Positions 26,175-36,339 of a stretch of 55,041 nt of DNA are shown here, one piece after another. The DNA is from CBFHND01 sp965657085 (GTDB lineage Bacteria > Pseudomonadota > Alphaproteobacteria > Rhodobacterales > Rhodobacteraceae): NCBI GenBank assembly GCA_965657085.1, contig CBFHND010000023.1, forward strand, positions 1-55,041. Direction: 5' to 3'. Each line of letters starts with the position of its first letter. Position 1 is the first letter of the stretch. Under the pieces are notes generated by a model. That model searched no databases. It was not told the origin of the DNA and saw nothing but the letters and a program-made list of their open reading frames with translations. Position numbers and translations under genes: made by a program.

Positions 26175-26237
26175 GAAGCGTCCCTCGGTATCGGGTTTCG
26201 TGAATTGAACGGAGGTTAAATTCCGATCTTTACCGAA

Positions 26238-26672
26238 TTATTGCAAGGCCTGCTTGTCCGCCGATTCAAGAAGCATTTCAATCGTGGTCTCGGGTTGCCC
26301 AACAAGGGCCAGCGCTTCGGCCTCGGTGTGTTGAACCACGATCACCACGGATTCAACCTCGGCCCATGATTTCATGAACATCGCCGCGATTTCCTGGCTG
26401 ACTGGAGTCGGCGCGATATAGACAGCCAGCTATTGCACGCCTGCGCCGGCCAGACGCTCGGCCTTGGCGGCCTGCATTTCCATGAACCGCACATAGTCTT
26501 TTTTGAAGGACGTCAGGTGGGTGAGATCGACCAGCTGTTTTTGTCCTGCCACATAGTCGGGATGCGCCACGTAAGCGTTGGATGCGTCCATGGTTTCCTC
26601 GGTGCTCGAGTCGCCTGAATAGGTGACGACAACAAGGCCTCGATCCGGCAAGATTTTAAAACTGACGGCCAT
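26238..26672 (-). pseudogene. Conserved hypothetical gene interrupted by an amber codon
   Basis: The frame starts at 26672 (MAVSFKILPDRGLVVVTYSG) and meets TAG at 26430-26432 after AGAGVQ. The same frame then continues coherently for 63 more codons: LAVYIAPTPVSQEIAAMFMK, then SVVIVVQHTEAEALALVGQ, and stops at a TAA at 26238. The two halves look like one protein of about 143 residues with alternating beta strands and helices, resembling STAS/SpoIIAA-type small proteins seen in Roseobacters. A single CAG-to-TAG change would explain the break. It could be a nonsense mutation or read through at low level. It lies inside the valine cluster between mmsA and the acyl-CoA dehydrogenase. Confidence 0.7.
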
Positions 26673-26698
26673 CGCCCCCCGCAATCATAAAACAGAAT

Positions 26699-26727
26699 GC
26701 TTCTGCCATATTGGCAGAAGCCTTTTT
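26699..26727. terminator. Hairpin terminator between mmsA and the interrupted gene
   Basis: The perfect arms GCTTCTGCC / GGCAGAAGC have a five-base loop. A TTTTT run follows on the plus strand and ATTCTGTTTT follows on the minus strand. It should limit read-through from mmsA (minus strand) into the next gene and could act both ways. Confidence 0.75.
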
Positions 26728-26793
26728 AATCAAGTCCTTACCCGCTTTCTCCGATGGCGTGTTGTTGGCGGCGGATCATACCGCGTGGGTTGT

Positions 26794-28293
<1,500 letters not shown>

Positions 28294-28391
28294 GGGATAT
28301 TCCTTTCGCGCGGTCGCGGATTCTGTGTCTGATTGCGCGCAGGATAGGCTTGCAAAAACACAAGGAAAAGACGCATCTTTCCAAAACCGTA

Positions 28392-28405
28392 TTGCATTTA
28401 TGCAA
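28392..28405. promoter_or_regulatory. Palindromic candidate operator between mmsA and LysR gene
   Basis: TTGCAT-TT-ATGCAA is a perfect dyad in the 138-base intergenic region, 26 bases before the LysR start. It contains a T-N11-A spacing as expected for LysR-family sites. A related TTGCA half-site occurs at about 28349. Confidence 0.6.
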
Positions 28406-28431
28406 AATGAACGCGCGGGAAGGGACACCAC

Positions 28432-29331
28432 ATGCATTGGGACGATCTGCGCCTGTTTCTCAGCGTCGCGCGCGAGGCCAGCCTGACATCCGCCGCCAAG
28501 GTGGTGCGGCTGGACCCGGCGACGCTGGGCCGGCGCATGGCGCGGCTGGAAAAGGCGCTGGGGGTGGCGTTGTTTGCAAAGTCGCCGCAAGGCTATGCGC
28601 TGACGGATGCGGGCGTGGACCTGCTGGCGCGGGCCGAAGCGGCAGAGACCGCGATGCGTGCGGCGACCACCGGGCTCGCTGGGGCAGATGGGGGCGTGGA
28701 CCGCATGACCGGGCAATTGCGCATCGGTGCGCCCGACGGCTGTGCCAATTACCTGTTGCCACAGGTGTGCGCCGCCCTGTCGGATCAGCATCCTGACCTT
28801 GATATCCAGATCGTGGCCTTGCCGCGGGTCTTCAACCTAAGCCGCCGCGAGGCGGATATGGCCATTGGCGTCAGTGCCCCGACAACGGGTCGCCTGACCG
28901 TGCAGAAGATCGTTGATTATCAATTGCATATGGCAGCTTCTGAAACCTATCTTTCGGGGCGCCAGCCCATTGAAACACCTGCCGACCTGCGCGGGCACCG
29001 GATCGTGGGCTATATCCCCGACATGATTTTCGACCGCGAGCTGGACTATCTGGCCGACCTTGGATTGCCGCGCGTGGCCTTGGCGTCGAATTCCGTTTCG
29101 GTGCAGTTGAACCTGTTGCGGCAAGGCGGCGGCGTGGGCATCGTGCATGATTTCGCCTTGCCCGCGGCCCCCGGACTGCGCCGCATCCTGACCGATCAGA
29201 TCAGCCTCAAACGCGCCTTTTACCTGATCCGCCACGCCGATGACCGGGCCAACCCACGCCTCAGCCGGTTTGCCGATCATCTCATTCTTGGTCTGAGGCA
29301 AGAGCTTGCGCGGTTGGAGGCACACGCTTGA
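28432..29331 (+). CDS. LysR-family transcriptional regulator, probable mmsA regulator
   Basis: A 299-residue LysR-type regulator. The N-terminal winged helix is DDLRLFLSVAREASLTSAAKVVRLDPATLGRRMARLEKALG, with a linker helix after it. The C-terminal periplasmic-binding-like sensor contains LRIGAPDGCANYLLPQVCAALSDQHPDLDI. It is transcribed away from mmsA, and a TTGCAT-TT-ATGCAA dyad lies in the shared promoter region, so it probably controls valine catabolism and itself. The inducer is unknown; a pathway intermediate is likely. Confidence 0.88.
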   Translation: MHWDDLRLFLSVAREASLTSAAKVVRLDPATLGRRMARLEKALGVALFAKSPQGYALTDAGVDLLARAEAAETAMRAATTGLAGADGGVDRMTGQLRIGAPDGCANYLLPQVCAALSDQHPDLDIQIVALPRVFNLSRREADMAIGVSAPTTGRLTVQKIVDYQLHMAASETYLSGRQPIETPADLRGHRIVGYIPDMIFDRELDYLADLGLPRVALASNSVSVQLNLLRQGGGVGIVHDFALPAAPGLRRILTDQISLKRAFYLIRHADDRANPRLSRFADHLILGLRQELARLEAHA

Positions 29332-29392
29332 CTTGAAATGATATTGCGCGGACCATGGACGCATTGAAACTTTGTGAAATCTGGAGGCCGCC

Positions 29393-29827
29393 ATGCTGGT
29401 TCACCAAATCCTCAAGTCCAAATCTGACGACGCTGTTGTGACCGTGACGCCGGGCACAACCGTGACCGAGGCCGCCAATATCCTCGCAGCGCGAAAGATC
29501 GGGACGGTGGTGGTGTCCAAGGATGGCCATGCCGCTGACGGTATCCTGTCAGAACGCGACATCGTGCGCGAATTGGCGGCGCGCGGGGCCGCCTGTCTCG
29601 GCGATCCGGTCGAGGCCTACATGACCTCCAAACTGGTGACCTGCACCCGCCAGGACAGTGCCGACGAGGTGCTCAAGCAAATGACCGAAGGCCGCTTTCG
29701 CCACATGCCGGTGGTCGAGGATGGGCAGATGGTGGGCCTGATCACCCAAGGGGACGTGGTCAAGGCGCGGCTCAGCGAACTGGCCATGGAAAAGGATGCC
29801 CTCGAAGGCATGATCATGGGGCACTGA
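29393..29827 (+). CDS. CBS domain protein
   Basis: A 144-residue protein made of two CBS motifs: residues 8-60 (VTVTPGTTVTEAANILAARKIGTVVVSKDG) and 75-130 (MTSKLVTCTRQDSADEVLKQMTEGRFRHMPVVEDGQMVGLITQGDVVK). CBS pairs bind adenine nucleotides and act as energy sensors. A GGAGG site is present before the ATG. It stands between the LysR regulator and coaD, with 61 bases upstream, so it may have its own promoter. No enzymatic domain is attached. Confidence 0.92.
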   Translation: MLVHQILKSKSDDAVVTVTPGTTVTEAANILAARKIGTVVVSKDGHAADGILSERDIVRELAARGAACLGDPVEAYMTSKLVTCTRQDSADEVLKQMTEGRFRHMPVVEDGQMVGLITQGDVVKARLSELAMEKDALEGMIMGH

Positions 29828-29914
29828 CGCAACGGCGTAAGCTCTTCCAATTGCTTGCATTCCCCGCACGGGCGTGTTTGCTTGACGCAACGAACGACCT
29901 GACGGAGCGTGCCC

Positions 29915-30406
29915 ATGCGCGTTGGCCTTTACCCCGGAACTTTCGACCCCCTCACGCTGGGGCATATTGATATCATTCGACGCGCCAGCCTGCTGGTGGA
30001 TCGTCTGGTGATCGGTGTCGCCATCAACCGTGACAAGGGACCGCTTTTCGATCTGGAAGAGCGCGTGGCGATGATCGAGGCGGAATGTGCCAAGCTGAGC
30101 AAGCAGACCGGCACCGAGATCGTCGCACACCCATTCGAGAACCTTCTGATCGATTGCGCCAAGGATGTGGGGGCACAGGTGATCGTGCGTGGCCTCAGGG
30201 CTGTGGCCGATTTCGAGTATGAATTTCAGATGGTTGGCATGAACCGCGCGCTGGATGACAGTATCGAGACCGTGTTCCTGATGGCCGAGGCGCGCCACCA
30301 GGCGATTGCTTCCAAGCTGGTCAAGGAGATCGCGCGACTGGGCGGGGATGTCAGCAAATTCGTGACACCTCTGGTCAACGACGAACTGGCAAAACGCTTC
30401 GGCTGA
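29915..30406 (+). CDS. coaD: Phosphopantetheine adenylyltransferase
   Basis: A 163-residue CoaD, transferring AMP from ATP to 4'-phosphopantetheine in coenzyme A synthesis. The nucleotidyltransferase motif is YPGTFDPLTLGHIDII with the TxGH-like His. IVRGLRAVADFEYEFQMVGMN and the C-terminal IASKLVKEIARLGGDVSKFV are standard. The start at 29915 follows GGAG; a GTG two codons upstream is less likely. Convergent with gap to its right. Confidence 0.96.
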   Translation: MRVGLYPGTFDPLTLGHIDIIRRASLLVDRLVIGVAINRDKGPLFDLEERVAMIEAECAKLSKQTGTEIVAHPFENLLIDCAKDVGAQVIVRGLRAVADFEYEFQMVGMNRALDDSIETVFLMAEARHQAIASKLVKEIARLGGDVSKFVTPLVNDELAKRFG

Positions 30407-30438
30407 TCCCGGCGGCAGGGCGGCGCAACAGCACCGCC

Positions 30439-31440
30439 TTACAGCTTGGCCATTACCGCTGCCACATCCAGCATCCGGTTGGAAAAGCCCCATTCGTTGT
30501 CATACCACGCCAGAACCCGCACCATGCGGCCCTCGAGCACATGCGTCTCGTTCAGGGCCACAATGGCACTGGCGCGGGTGTGGTTGAAGTCGGTGGAGAC
30601 CAGCGGGCGGTCTTCGACCTCGAGGACCCCTTGCATCGCGCCCGCCGCCACGTCGCGGAACGCGCCGTTTACCGCGTCGATGTCCGCATCCCGCGCGACT
30701 TCGACGGTCAGGTCGATGCAGGACACATTGGGCGTTGGCACACGGATGGACGTGCCGAAAAGCCGCCCTTCCAGCTGGGGCAGAACCCGCGCGATGGCCT
30801 TGGTCGCCCCGGTGGAGGTCGGCACCATCGACAGCGCTGCGGCCCGCCCGCGCGCCCAATCCTTTTCGTTGGCGCGGTCATGGGTGGGTTGCGCGCCGGT
30901 ATAGCTGTGCACGGTGGTCATGGTGCCGCGCAGGATGCCAAATTGACTGTCCAGCACATGGGCGACGGGGGCCAGGCAATTGGTGGTGCAGGACCCGTTC
31001 GACACGATCCGGTCCGCGCCTGTGATCTGGTCGTGGTTCACCCCGTAAACCACTGTTTTCGCGTCGCCTTTGCCGGGGGCCGAGATCAAAACCTTGCCGC
31101 ATCCCGCGTCCAGCAATCGCGCAGCCCCCGCATCATCCCGGAAAAATCCGGTGCATTCCAACGCGATATCCACGTCGTCCCAGGGCAGGGCATCAGGATC
31201 GCGCAGGGCCGTCACCCGCATCGGTCCACGCCCCACGTCGAGCGTGTCGCCCGCAACAGTGACAGGGCCGGCAAACCGGCCGTGCACACTGTCGAATTCC
31301 AAAAGATGGGCATTGGTCTCGGGGCTGGCCAGATCGTTGATCGCCACCACCTGCAAATCATCGCGCCCCGCCTCGATCAGCGCGCGCAGAACGCCGCGCC
31401 CGATGCGTCCGAATCCGTTGATGCCAACCGTGGTGGTCAT
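30439..31440 (-). CDS. gap: Glyceraldehyde-3-phosphate dehydrogenase (NAD-type residues)
   Basis: A 333-residue GAPDH. Landmarks are GINGFGRIGRGVLRAL, the catalytic Cys in SNGSCTTNCLAP, PTSTGATKAI, and the C-terminal WYDNEWGFSNRMLDV. The second strand ends AINDLAS, so the Asp that contacts the adenosine ribose of NAD is present and this copy should be the glycolytic NAD-dependent enzyme. It is separated from the second GAPDH gene by a tiny membrane-peptide gene; all three are on the minus strand and could be one transcript. Confidence 0.95.
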   Translation of the reverse strand: MTTTVGINGFGRIGRGVLRALIEAGRDDLQVVAINDLASPETNAHLLEFDSVHGRFAGPVTVAGDTLDVGRGPMRVTALRDPDALPWDDVDIALECTGFFRDDAGAARLLDAGCGKVLISAPGKGDAKTVVYGVNHDQITGADRIVSNGSCTTNCLAPVAHVLDSQFGILRGTMTTVHSYTGAQPTHDRANEKDWARGRAAALSMVPTSTGATKAIARVLPQLEGRLFGTSIRVPTPNVSCIDLTVEVARDADIDAVNGAFRDVAAGAMQGVLEVEDRPLVSTDFNHTRASAIVALNETHVLEGRMVRVLAWYDNEWGFSNRMLDVAAVMAKL

Positions 31441-31504
31441 TGTGCCGCTCCTTCAGGGGGGACTGGGGTCTGGTGGTCTCAAGATGGGGGTGCCGCGCGT
31501 CGCG

Positions 31505-31648
31505 TCAACGCCAGAAGGCCATCCATTCGATCAGATCGGCCAGTTTCTTGCCCAGAAACAGCAGATTGGCGCCATCGAACACCACCATGTCACCCACGAC
31601 AGCACCCACAAGGACAAGGCCAAGAACGATCGCCATGGTGTTGGTCAT
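31505..31648 (-). CDS. Small single-TM membrane peptide between two GAPDH genes
   Basis: A 47-residue frame, MTNTMAIVLGLVLVGAVVGD followed by a Val/Phe-rich stretch and ending in EWMAFWR. It starts with a hydrophobic helix (about residues 5-25), then an amphipathic region with GKKLADLIEW. The gene is too short to be called by default, but its composition is unlike the surrounding non-coding sequence and it sits between two co-oriented GAPDH genes. I recall similar small proteins next to gap in Rhodobacterales but cannot check this. Function unknown; it may anchor or regulate an enzyme. Confidence 0.65.
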   Translation of the reverse strand: MTNTMAIVLGLVLVGAVVGDMVVFDGANLLFLGKKLADLIEWMAFWR

Positions 31649-31720
31649 CTGCGCATCCGCCAAAGAAAAAGGGCAGGGCTGATATGACAGCCCCGCCCCG
31701 ATCCCGCAAGTCTTGAGGCG

Positions 31721-32722
31721 TCAGACCAGGCGGCCCATGGCAACGGCCACGTCCGCCATGCGCACCGAGAATGCCCATTCGTTGTCGTACCACGCCAGCA
31801 CCCGCACAAGGTTCCCGCCCGACACCTTGGTCTGGTCCGGGGCAAAGATCGACGAATGTTCGGTGTGGTTGAAATCGACCGACACTTTCAATTCCGGGTC
31901 ATAGGCCAGAACGTGGCCCATATCGTTGTCCACACGCGCCTTGACGGCGGCGTTGACCTCATCCGCGGTCACATCGCGCGGGGCGACAAAGGTCAGGTCC
32001 ACGGCCGATACGTTGGGCGTGGGCACGCGCATCGCCGTGCCATCGAGCTTGCCTGCCAGCGCTGGCAGCACCTCGCCCAAGGCCTTGGCCGCACCGGTGG
32101 AGGTGGGGATGAGGCTCATCGCGGCGGCGCGGGCGCGATAGAAATCGCTGTGCCGTTTGTCCAGCGTCGGCTGGTCGCCGGTATAGCTGTGGATGGTGGT
32201 CATCAGGCCCGACACGATGCCGATCTCTTCATGCAGGACACGGGCAAGCGGCGCAAGGCAGTTGGTGGTGCATGATCCGTTGCTGATCATCCGGTCGCTG
32301 GCCAGCATGTCGCCGTCGTTCACACCCATGACCACGGTGCGGTCCACGTTCTTGCCCGGTGCCGACAACAGAACCTTGCCCGCGCCACGTTCAAGGTGGG
32401 CGTTGGCCTTTTTGCCGTCGTTGAACATGCCGGTACATTCCAGCACCACGTCGCAGCCCTCCCAATCCAGTTCGGCCATGTCATAGGTCGATTGCACCGC
32501 GATCTTGCCGCGACCCAGATCGAGCGTGCCATCACCGATCTCGACCGTGCCGGGAAAGGGGCCATGAACGGAATCGTAACGGATAAGGTGCGCAGCACTT
32601 TCGATGGGGCCGGTGGCATTCAGCTTGATCACTTCGATGTCGTCACGCCCGGACGCCGCGATGTGGCTGAGGGTGCAACGGCCGATCCGGCCAAATCCGT
32701 TGATGCCGACTTTGATCGTCAT
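31721..32722 (-). CDS. gap: Glyceraldehyde-3-phosphate dehydrogenase (GapB-like, likely NADP-using)
   Basis: A second 333-residue GAPDH, clearly diverged from the first. It has GINGFGRIGRCTLSHI, the catalytic Cys in SNGSCTTNCLAP, PTSTGAAKAL and WYDNEWAFSVRMADV. At the position where NAD-type enzymes have Asp (IND), this one reads KLNATGP: Asp is replaced by Ala. The gluconeogenic GapB of Bacillus subtilis also has Ala there and prefers NADP. The two copies are therefore probably a glycolytic/gluconeogenic pair with different cofactors. Start at 32722 (MTIKVGINGFG). Confidence 0.93.
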   Translation of the reverse strand: MTIKVGINGFGRIGRCTLSHIAASGRDDIEVIKLNATGPIESAAHLIRYDSVHGPFPGTVEIGDGTLDLGRGKIAVQSTYDMAELDWEGCDVVLECTGMFNDGKKANAHLERGAGKVLLSAPGKNVDRTVVMGVNDGDMLASDRMISNGSCTTNCLAPLARVLHEEIGIVSGLMTTIHSYTGDQPTLDKRHSDFYRARAAAMSLIPTSTGAAKALGEVLPALAGKLDGTAMRVPTPNVSAVDLTFVAPRDVTADEVNAAVKARVDNDMGHVLAYDPELKVSVDFNHTEHSSIFAPDQTKVSGGNLVRVLAWYDNEWAFSVRMADVAVAMGRLV

Positions 32723-32898
32723 GGTCTATCCTTTGAAACGCGGTTTGTTGCCCGGCTTATAGACCCGCGCAAAATGGGACGAAATGCCTTAAAACAAGCT
32801 GTTAGCGATAAACCTGTGATCCTTTTGTCGCCCTTTTGCGTTTGTGTCTGACACATTCAGTGCTAGCTGATGGAAAACACTTCGGATCGGAGAATGAG

Positions 32899-33867
32899 AT
32901 GAGCGGATTGCTGGCCCTTTTGGACGATGTCGCGGCGATTGCCAAAGTGGCGGCGGCTTCGGTGGATGATGTGGTGGCACAAGCGACCAAGGCCGGGGCC
33001 AAGGCGGCAGGGGCGGTGATCGACGATGCGGCGGTCACACCGAAATATGTCACCGGGTTCGAGGCCAGCCGCGAATTGCCGATCATCTGGCGCATTGCCA
33101 AGGGGTCCATGCGCAACAAGCTGGTGTTCCTGTTGCCCGCGGGTCTCGCGCTCAGCGCTTTTGCGCCCTGGGCGATCACGCCGCTCTTGATGCTTGGTGG
33201 CGCTTACTTGTGTTTCGAAGGGGCCGAAAAGGTCGCCCATGCCCTTGGGGTTGGGGGCCATGGGCATGATGATTACCCCCACAAGGATGAAGTGATCGAG
33301 GACCCCGCCCATCTCGAAGAGGAAAAGGCCCAAGGGGCGATCAAGACCGATTTCATCCTGTCAGCCGAGATCATGACCATTGCACTGGCCGCGATTCCAC
33401 CGTCAAGTTTCTGGATGGAGGCCGCAACGCTGGCCGCCGTGGCGATCATGATCACCGTGGCCGTTTACGGATCGGTCGCGCTGATCGTGAAGGCCGATGA
33501 CCTTGGGCTGTTGATGGCAGGCAAGGGCCGCTTGGGCGCAACCCGTGCTTTGGGCCGCGGGATCGTCAACGCCATGCCGGGCGTGTTGAAGACGCTGATG
33601 ATCGTGGGCACCGCCGCCATGCTGTGGGTCGGCGGCAACATCATCGTGCACGGGCTGGATGTGCTGGGCTTCAGTTGGCCCTACGACCGCATCAAGGAGG
33701 TGGCCTATGCCGCGGCGGGAATGGTGTCCGACCAGTGGGCGGGCATTGTGAAATGGGGCGTGACCGCCGGTCTGGACGGGGTGCTGGGGCTTGCCTTGGG
33801 CTTGGTTCTCATTCCCATCGGGGAAAAGGTGGTGACGCCGGTCTGGCGTGCGGCGTTCGTGCGCTGA
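32899..33867 (+). CDS. DUF808 (YedI-like) membrane protein
   Basis: A 322-residue protein of the DUF808 family. It begins MSGLLALLDDVAAIAKVAAASVDD, then has several membrane segments (VFLLPAGLALSAFAPWAITPLLMLGGAYL; FWMEAATLAAVAIMITVAVYGSVALIV; MLWVGGNIIVHGLDVLGF) and a His/Asp-rich loop (GHGHDDYPHKDEVIEDPAHLEEEKAQ). The family lies in the inner membrane; its role is not known, though a link to antibiotic or acid stress has been suggested. The start at 32899 follows CGGAGAATGAG. It is separated from the RTX gene by 72 bases. Confidence 0.9.
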   Translation: MSGLLALLDDVAAIAKVAAASVDDVVAQATKAGAKAAGAVIDDAAVTPKYVTGFEASRELPIIWRIAKGSMRNKLVFLLPAGLALSAFAPWAITPLLMLGGAYLCFEGAEKVAHALGVGGHGHDDYPHKDEVIEDPAHLEEEKAQGAIKTDFILSAEIMTIALAAIPPSSFWMEAATLAAVAIMITVAVYGSVALIVKADDLGLLMAGKGRLGATRALGRGIVNAMPGVLKTLMIVGTAAMLWVGGNIIVHGLDVLGFSWPYDRIKEVAYAAAGMVSDQWAGIVKWGVTAGLDGVLGLALGLVLIPIGEKVVTPVWRAAFVR

Positions 33868-33939
33868 CAGGGGCTATGCCGGTCGTTAAGTTTCTGATAC
33901 CGCTGGCTTCGGGGGCTGGGACAACGGGCGGACACGCAC

Positions 33940-36294
33940 ATGCGGTTTGAATATTTCGGCGGCGCGCACACGGGCGCTGGGTCTTATCAAGACATGAACG
34001 CGTTGGCGTTGGCCCTGGTGGGAACGACCCAAGTGGGCCCCGTCGGGTTCTACGGATCAACTGATACCACCGTATTCGAGAACACCGCCACCTCGATCGC
34101 GTGGAGCAATGACACCACTGGCTACATCACACGGCTGGTCGGCTCTGACATGTCCCATGATACCACTGGGGCCACCCCCGACACAGGCAGTGTGGAGCGC
34201 ATAGAAATATGGGACCCCACCGATGGTCGCCTGATCTGGAGCATGACCTGGGAACAGTCGGAAGGCGTGCCGAGAACTGTCGATCTGGACGATGTGATCT
34301 ATGCCTTCGAGTCCAGCATCTCGGCCTTAACCAACTCCGGTGCATCATCGGTTCTGTTATCGTTTTTGACAGATTTCTCGCGCGTGAAGGTTCTGGACCT
34401 GTCTGACCGTACGGAGGGCGTGAACCTCAGCAATATGCCAACCTTCATGCTGAACAGATTTACAACCATCATCGGCACGGATTTCGATGATTTGCTTTAT
34501 CTCGAAAACTCTGTCGGCGGGATCAACGAAGTTCGCGGCCGTGCCGGGAACGATTTCATTGTCTCGGGCAATGACGTCAACATCCGGCTTTATGGCGATG
34601 AGGGCAATGATACGCTGTGGGGTACGATCGGTTCCGACAATCTCTATGGCGGGACCGGAGACGATGTGCTGAACGGCTACACCAGACTCGATTTGTTTGT
34701 TTTTGACACCGCCTTTTTCACCGGCGCGTTTGGCGAATATGATTTCGATTTCTTCCGCGTCCTGCCAAATGTGCGTTTTACACAAATGGGGTTTGTCATC
34801 GATCACGGCAGCGGGGCGGACGGGCGCGACAGTGCGTATAACGTCAATCGTTTTCAATTCGGCGACGGTGTGCAGATCGATGTTGTGACGGACATATACC
34901 TGTCTGGCCTTGTCACCGGGCTGGACGTGGAAATGACCCTGACGGATACGGAAAACCGTTACATCTGGGCCACGCAGAACCGCACCCTCGTCGATCCGTT
35001 GACCGGGGCGGCGCATTACATCGGCACATGGGTCACGACCTATGACGACGGCGATATCGTGACCGAAACCTTTGCGGCGGATGGCGCGCTGATCAGCACG
35101 TATTTTCAGGACATCACCGACACCAAAGCCTGGACCACACGGGAGATCACAGGGCCGCTGGATGCGCCGACAAAGGTTGATACCCTGATGGATGATGGTC
35201 GCACGGTCACGCGGACCAATCACGACACGGGCGGCGCCACCATCGTCAACACAGATGCCGGCGATGCCTATCACTGGGCCACGTTCACCCGCGAGGTTGA
35301 CGCGACAGGCAGTGTCACCGCCGCGGGACGCACTTTTGACGACGGGCGCGTGCGGGTCGACACGTTCGCGGATGGCAAGTTGCAAGGCTTTACGACCTTG
35401 GACACCGCAGATGCGCACAGCTGGGCCAGCACCGTCACGACCTATGCCGATGGTGTATTGGTCTCCAGGCTGCGGACGCTGGACGATGGCGGCACCAGCC
35501 TGCGCACCGTGACGGGCGAAGGCACAGCGACAACTGTCCGCAAGGATGCGCTGGGCGTGACGCTGTGGACTGCGCAAATCGTCGAGGAGCGGGATGCAGG
35601 CGGCGCGCTTGAGCGGATCACCACGACGTATTCCGACGGGCGCAGCGTTGTTAACACCTATGACGGCAGCGGGCTGCAAAGCCGCAGCATCACCGACGGT
35701 GGTGACCTTTTTGCGTGGTCAAGCTGGACAGAGACCTATTCAGGCGGTCAACCCGCCAACACCTTTATCGTCTATGACGACACCAGCACACGCGAGACCT
35801 TTTTTGACGGCGGTGTCGCTGCGCGCGTGGTGCTTACCGATCTGGCGGGCACCGAAACCTGGCAAAGCATCGAAAAGCGGCTGGATGGCGCGGGCAACAT
35901 GACCGAACAGCTGGTCGTTCTCGACAATGGCGCGACGCGCCTCAAGACGTTCGAGGCGGGTGTGCTGGCGTCCAAGGTGATCACCGACGTGCTGGATCTC
36001 GTCATCTGGCAAGAACGGGGCGCGAATTACGATGCCAGCGGTAACCTGACCGAACGCACCATGACGCTGGACAACGGGATTGAAATCACCTGGACCTACA
36101 ACGCCGGCGGAGACGTCACGACGGTCTTTGTCGAAGACGTGCCGGACCTGCACGACTGGACCCACTACACCGAGGTGCATTTCGGCACCGGCTATGATCC
36201 GGCCAACCTGATCGAACGCAGTTGGTTGTTGGATAACGGACGGTCGGACGATGATTTCCCGCCACCCGTGATCGATCCGCTCAGCTGGGCCTGA
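33940..36294 (+). CDS. RTX-type secreted protein with C-terminal 48-51-residue tandem repeats
   Basis: A 784-residue, Asp/Thr/Gly-rich protein without a signal peptide. Residues 1-190 form an unrecognised N-terminal domain. Around 197-250 are calcium-binding RTX-type turns (GRAGNDFIVSG, GDEGNDTLWG, GGTGDDVLNG). From about residue 333 to the end the protein is a longer first unit and eight further repeats of 48-51 residues, each with a conserved Asp-x3-Trp near its start, a 'DxxGxxx' or 'DDG' turn mid-unit and a closing aromatic-x2-Gly. No known repeat name fits. RTX turns suggest type I secretion, but no ABC exporter is in the window. The gene ends 46 bases before tkt's stop (convergent). Confidence 0.75.
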   Translation: MRFEYFGGAHTGAGSYQDMNALALALVGTTQVGPVGFYGSTDTTVFENTATSIAWSNDTTGYITRLVGSDMSHDTTGATPDTGSVERIEIWDPTDGRLIWSMTWEQSEGVPRTVDLDDVIYAFESSISALTNSGASSVLLSFLTDFSRVKVLDLSDRTEGVNLSNMPTFMLNRFTTIIGTDFDDLLYLENSVGGINEVRGRAGNDFIVSGNDVNIRLYGDEGNDTLWGTIGSDNLYGGTGDDVLNGYTRLDLFVFDTAFFTGAFGEYDFDFFRVLPNVRFTQMGFVIDHGSGADGRDSAYNVNRFQFGDGVQIDVVTDIYLSGLVTGLDVEMTLTDTENRYIWATQNRTLVDPLTGAAHYIGTWVTTYDDGDIVTETFAADGALISTYFQDITDTKAWTTREITGPLDAPTKVDTLMDDGRTVTRTNHDTGGATIVNTDAGDAYHWATFTREVDATGSVTAAGRTFDDGRVRVDTFADGKLQGFTTLDTADAHSWASTVTTYADGVLVSRLRTLDDGGTSLRTVTGEGTATTVRKDALGVTLWTAQIVEERDAGGALERITTTYSDGRSVVNTYDGSGLQSRSITDGGDLFAWSSWTETYSGGQPANTFIVYDDTSTRETFFDGGVAARVVLTDLAGTETWQSIEKRLDGAGNMTEQLVVLDNGATRLKTFEAGVLASKVITDVLDLVIWQERGANYDASGNLTERTMTLDNGIEITWTYNAGGDVTTVFVEDVPDLHDWTHYTEVHFGTGYDPANLIERSWLLDNGRSDDDFPPPVIDPLSWA
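35113..36291 (+). repeat. Coding tandem repeat, eight 48-51-residue units
   Basis: Within the RTX-type protein, eight units of 48, 49, 48, 50, 48, 49, 50 and 51 codons follow each other (a longer unit precedes them). Invariant or near-invariant positions: D3 and W7 of each unit, a DDG/DNG at about 27-30, a T-aromatic at about 36-37 and a terminal D. DNA identity is low, so this is an old, diverged array. Confidence 0.8.
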
Positions 36295-36339
36295 GCCGAA
36301 ACCGGCGCGGCAGGGGGGGGGCCGCCGCGCTGGGTGTTC

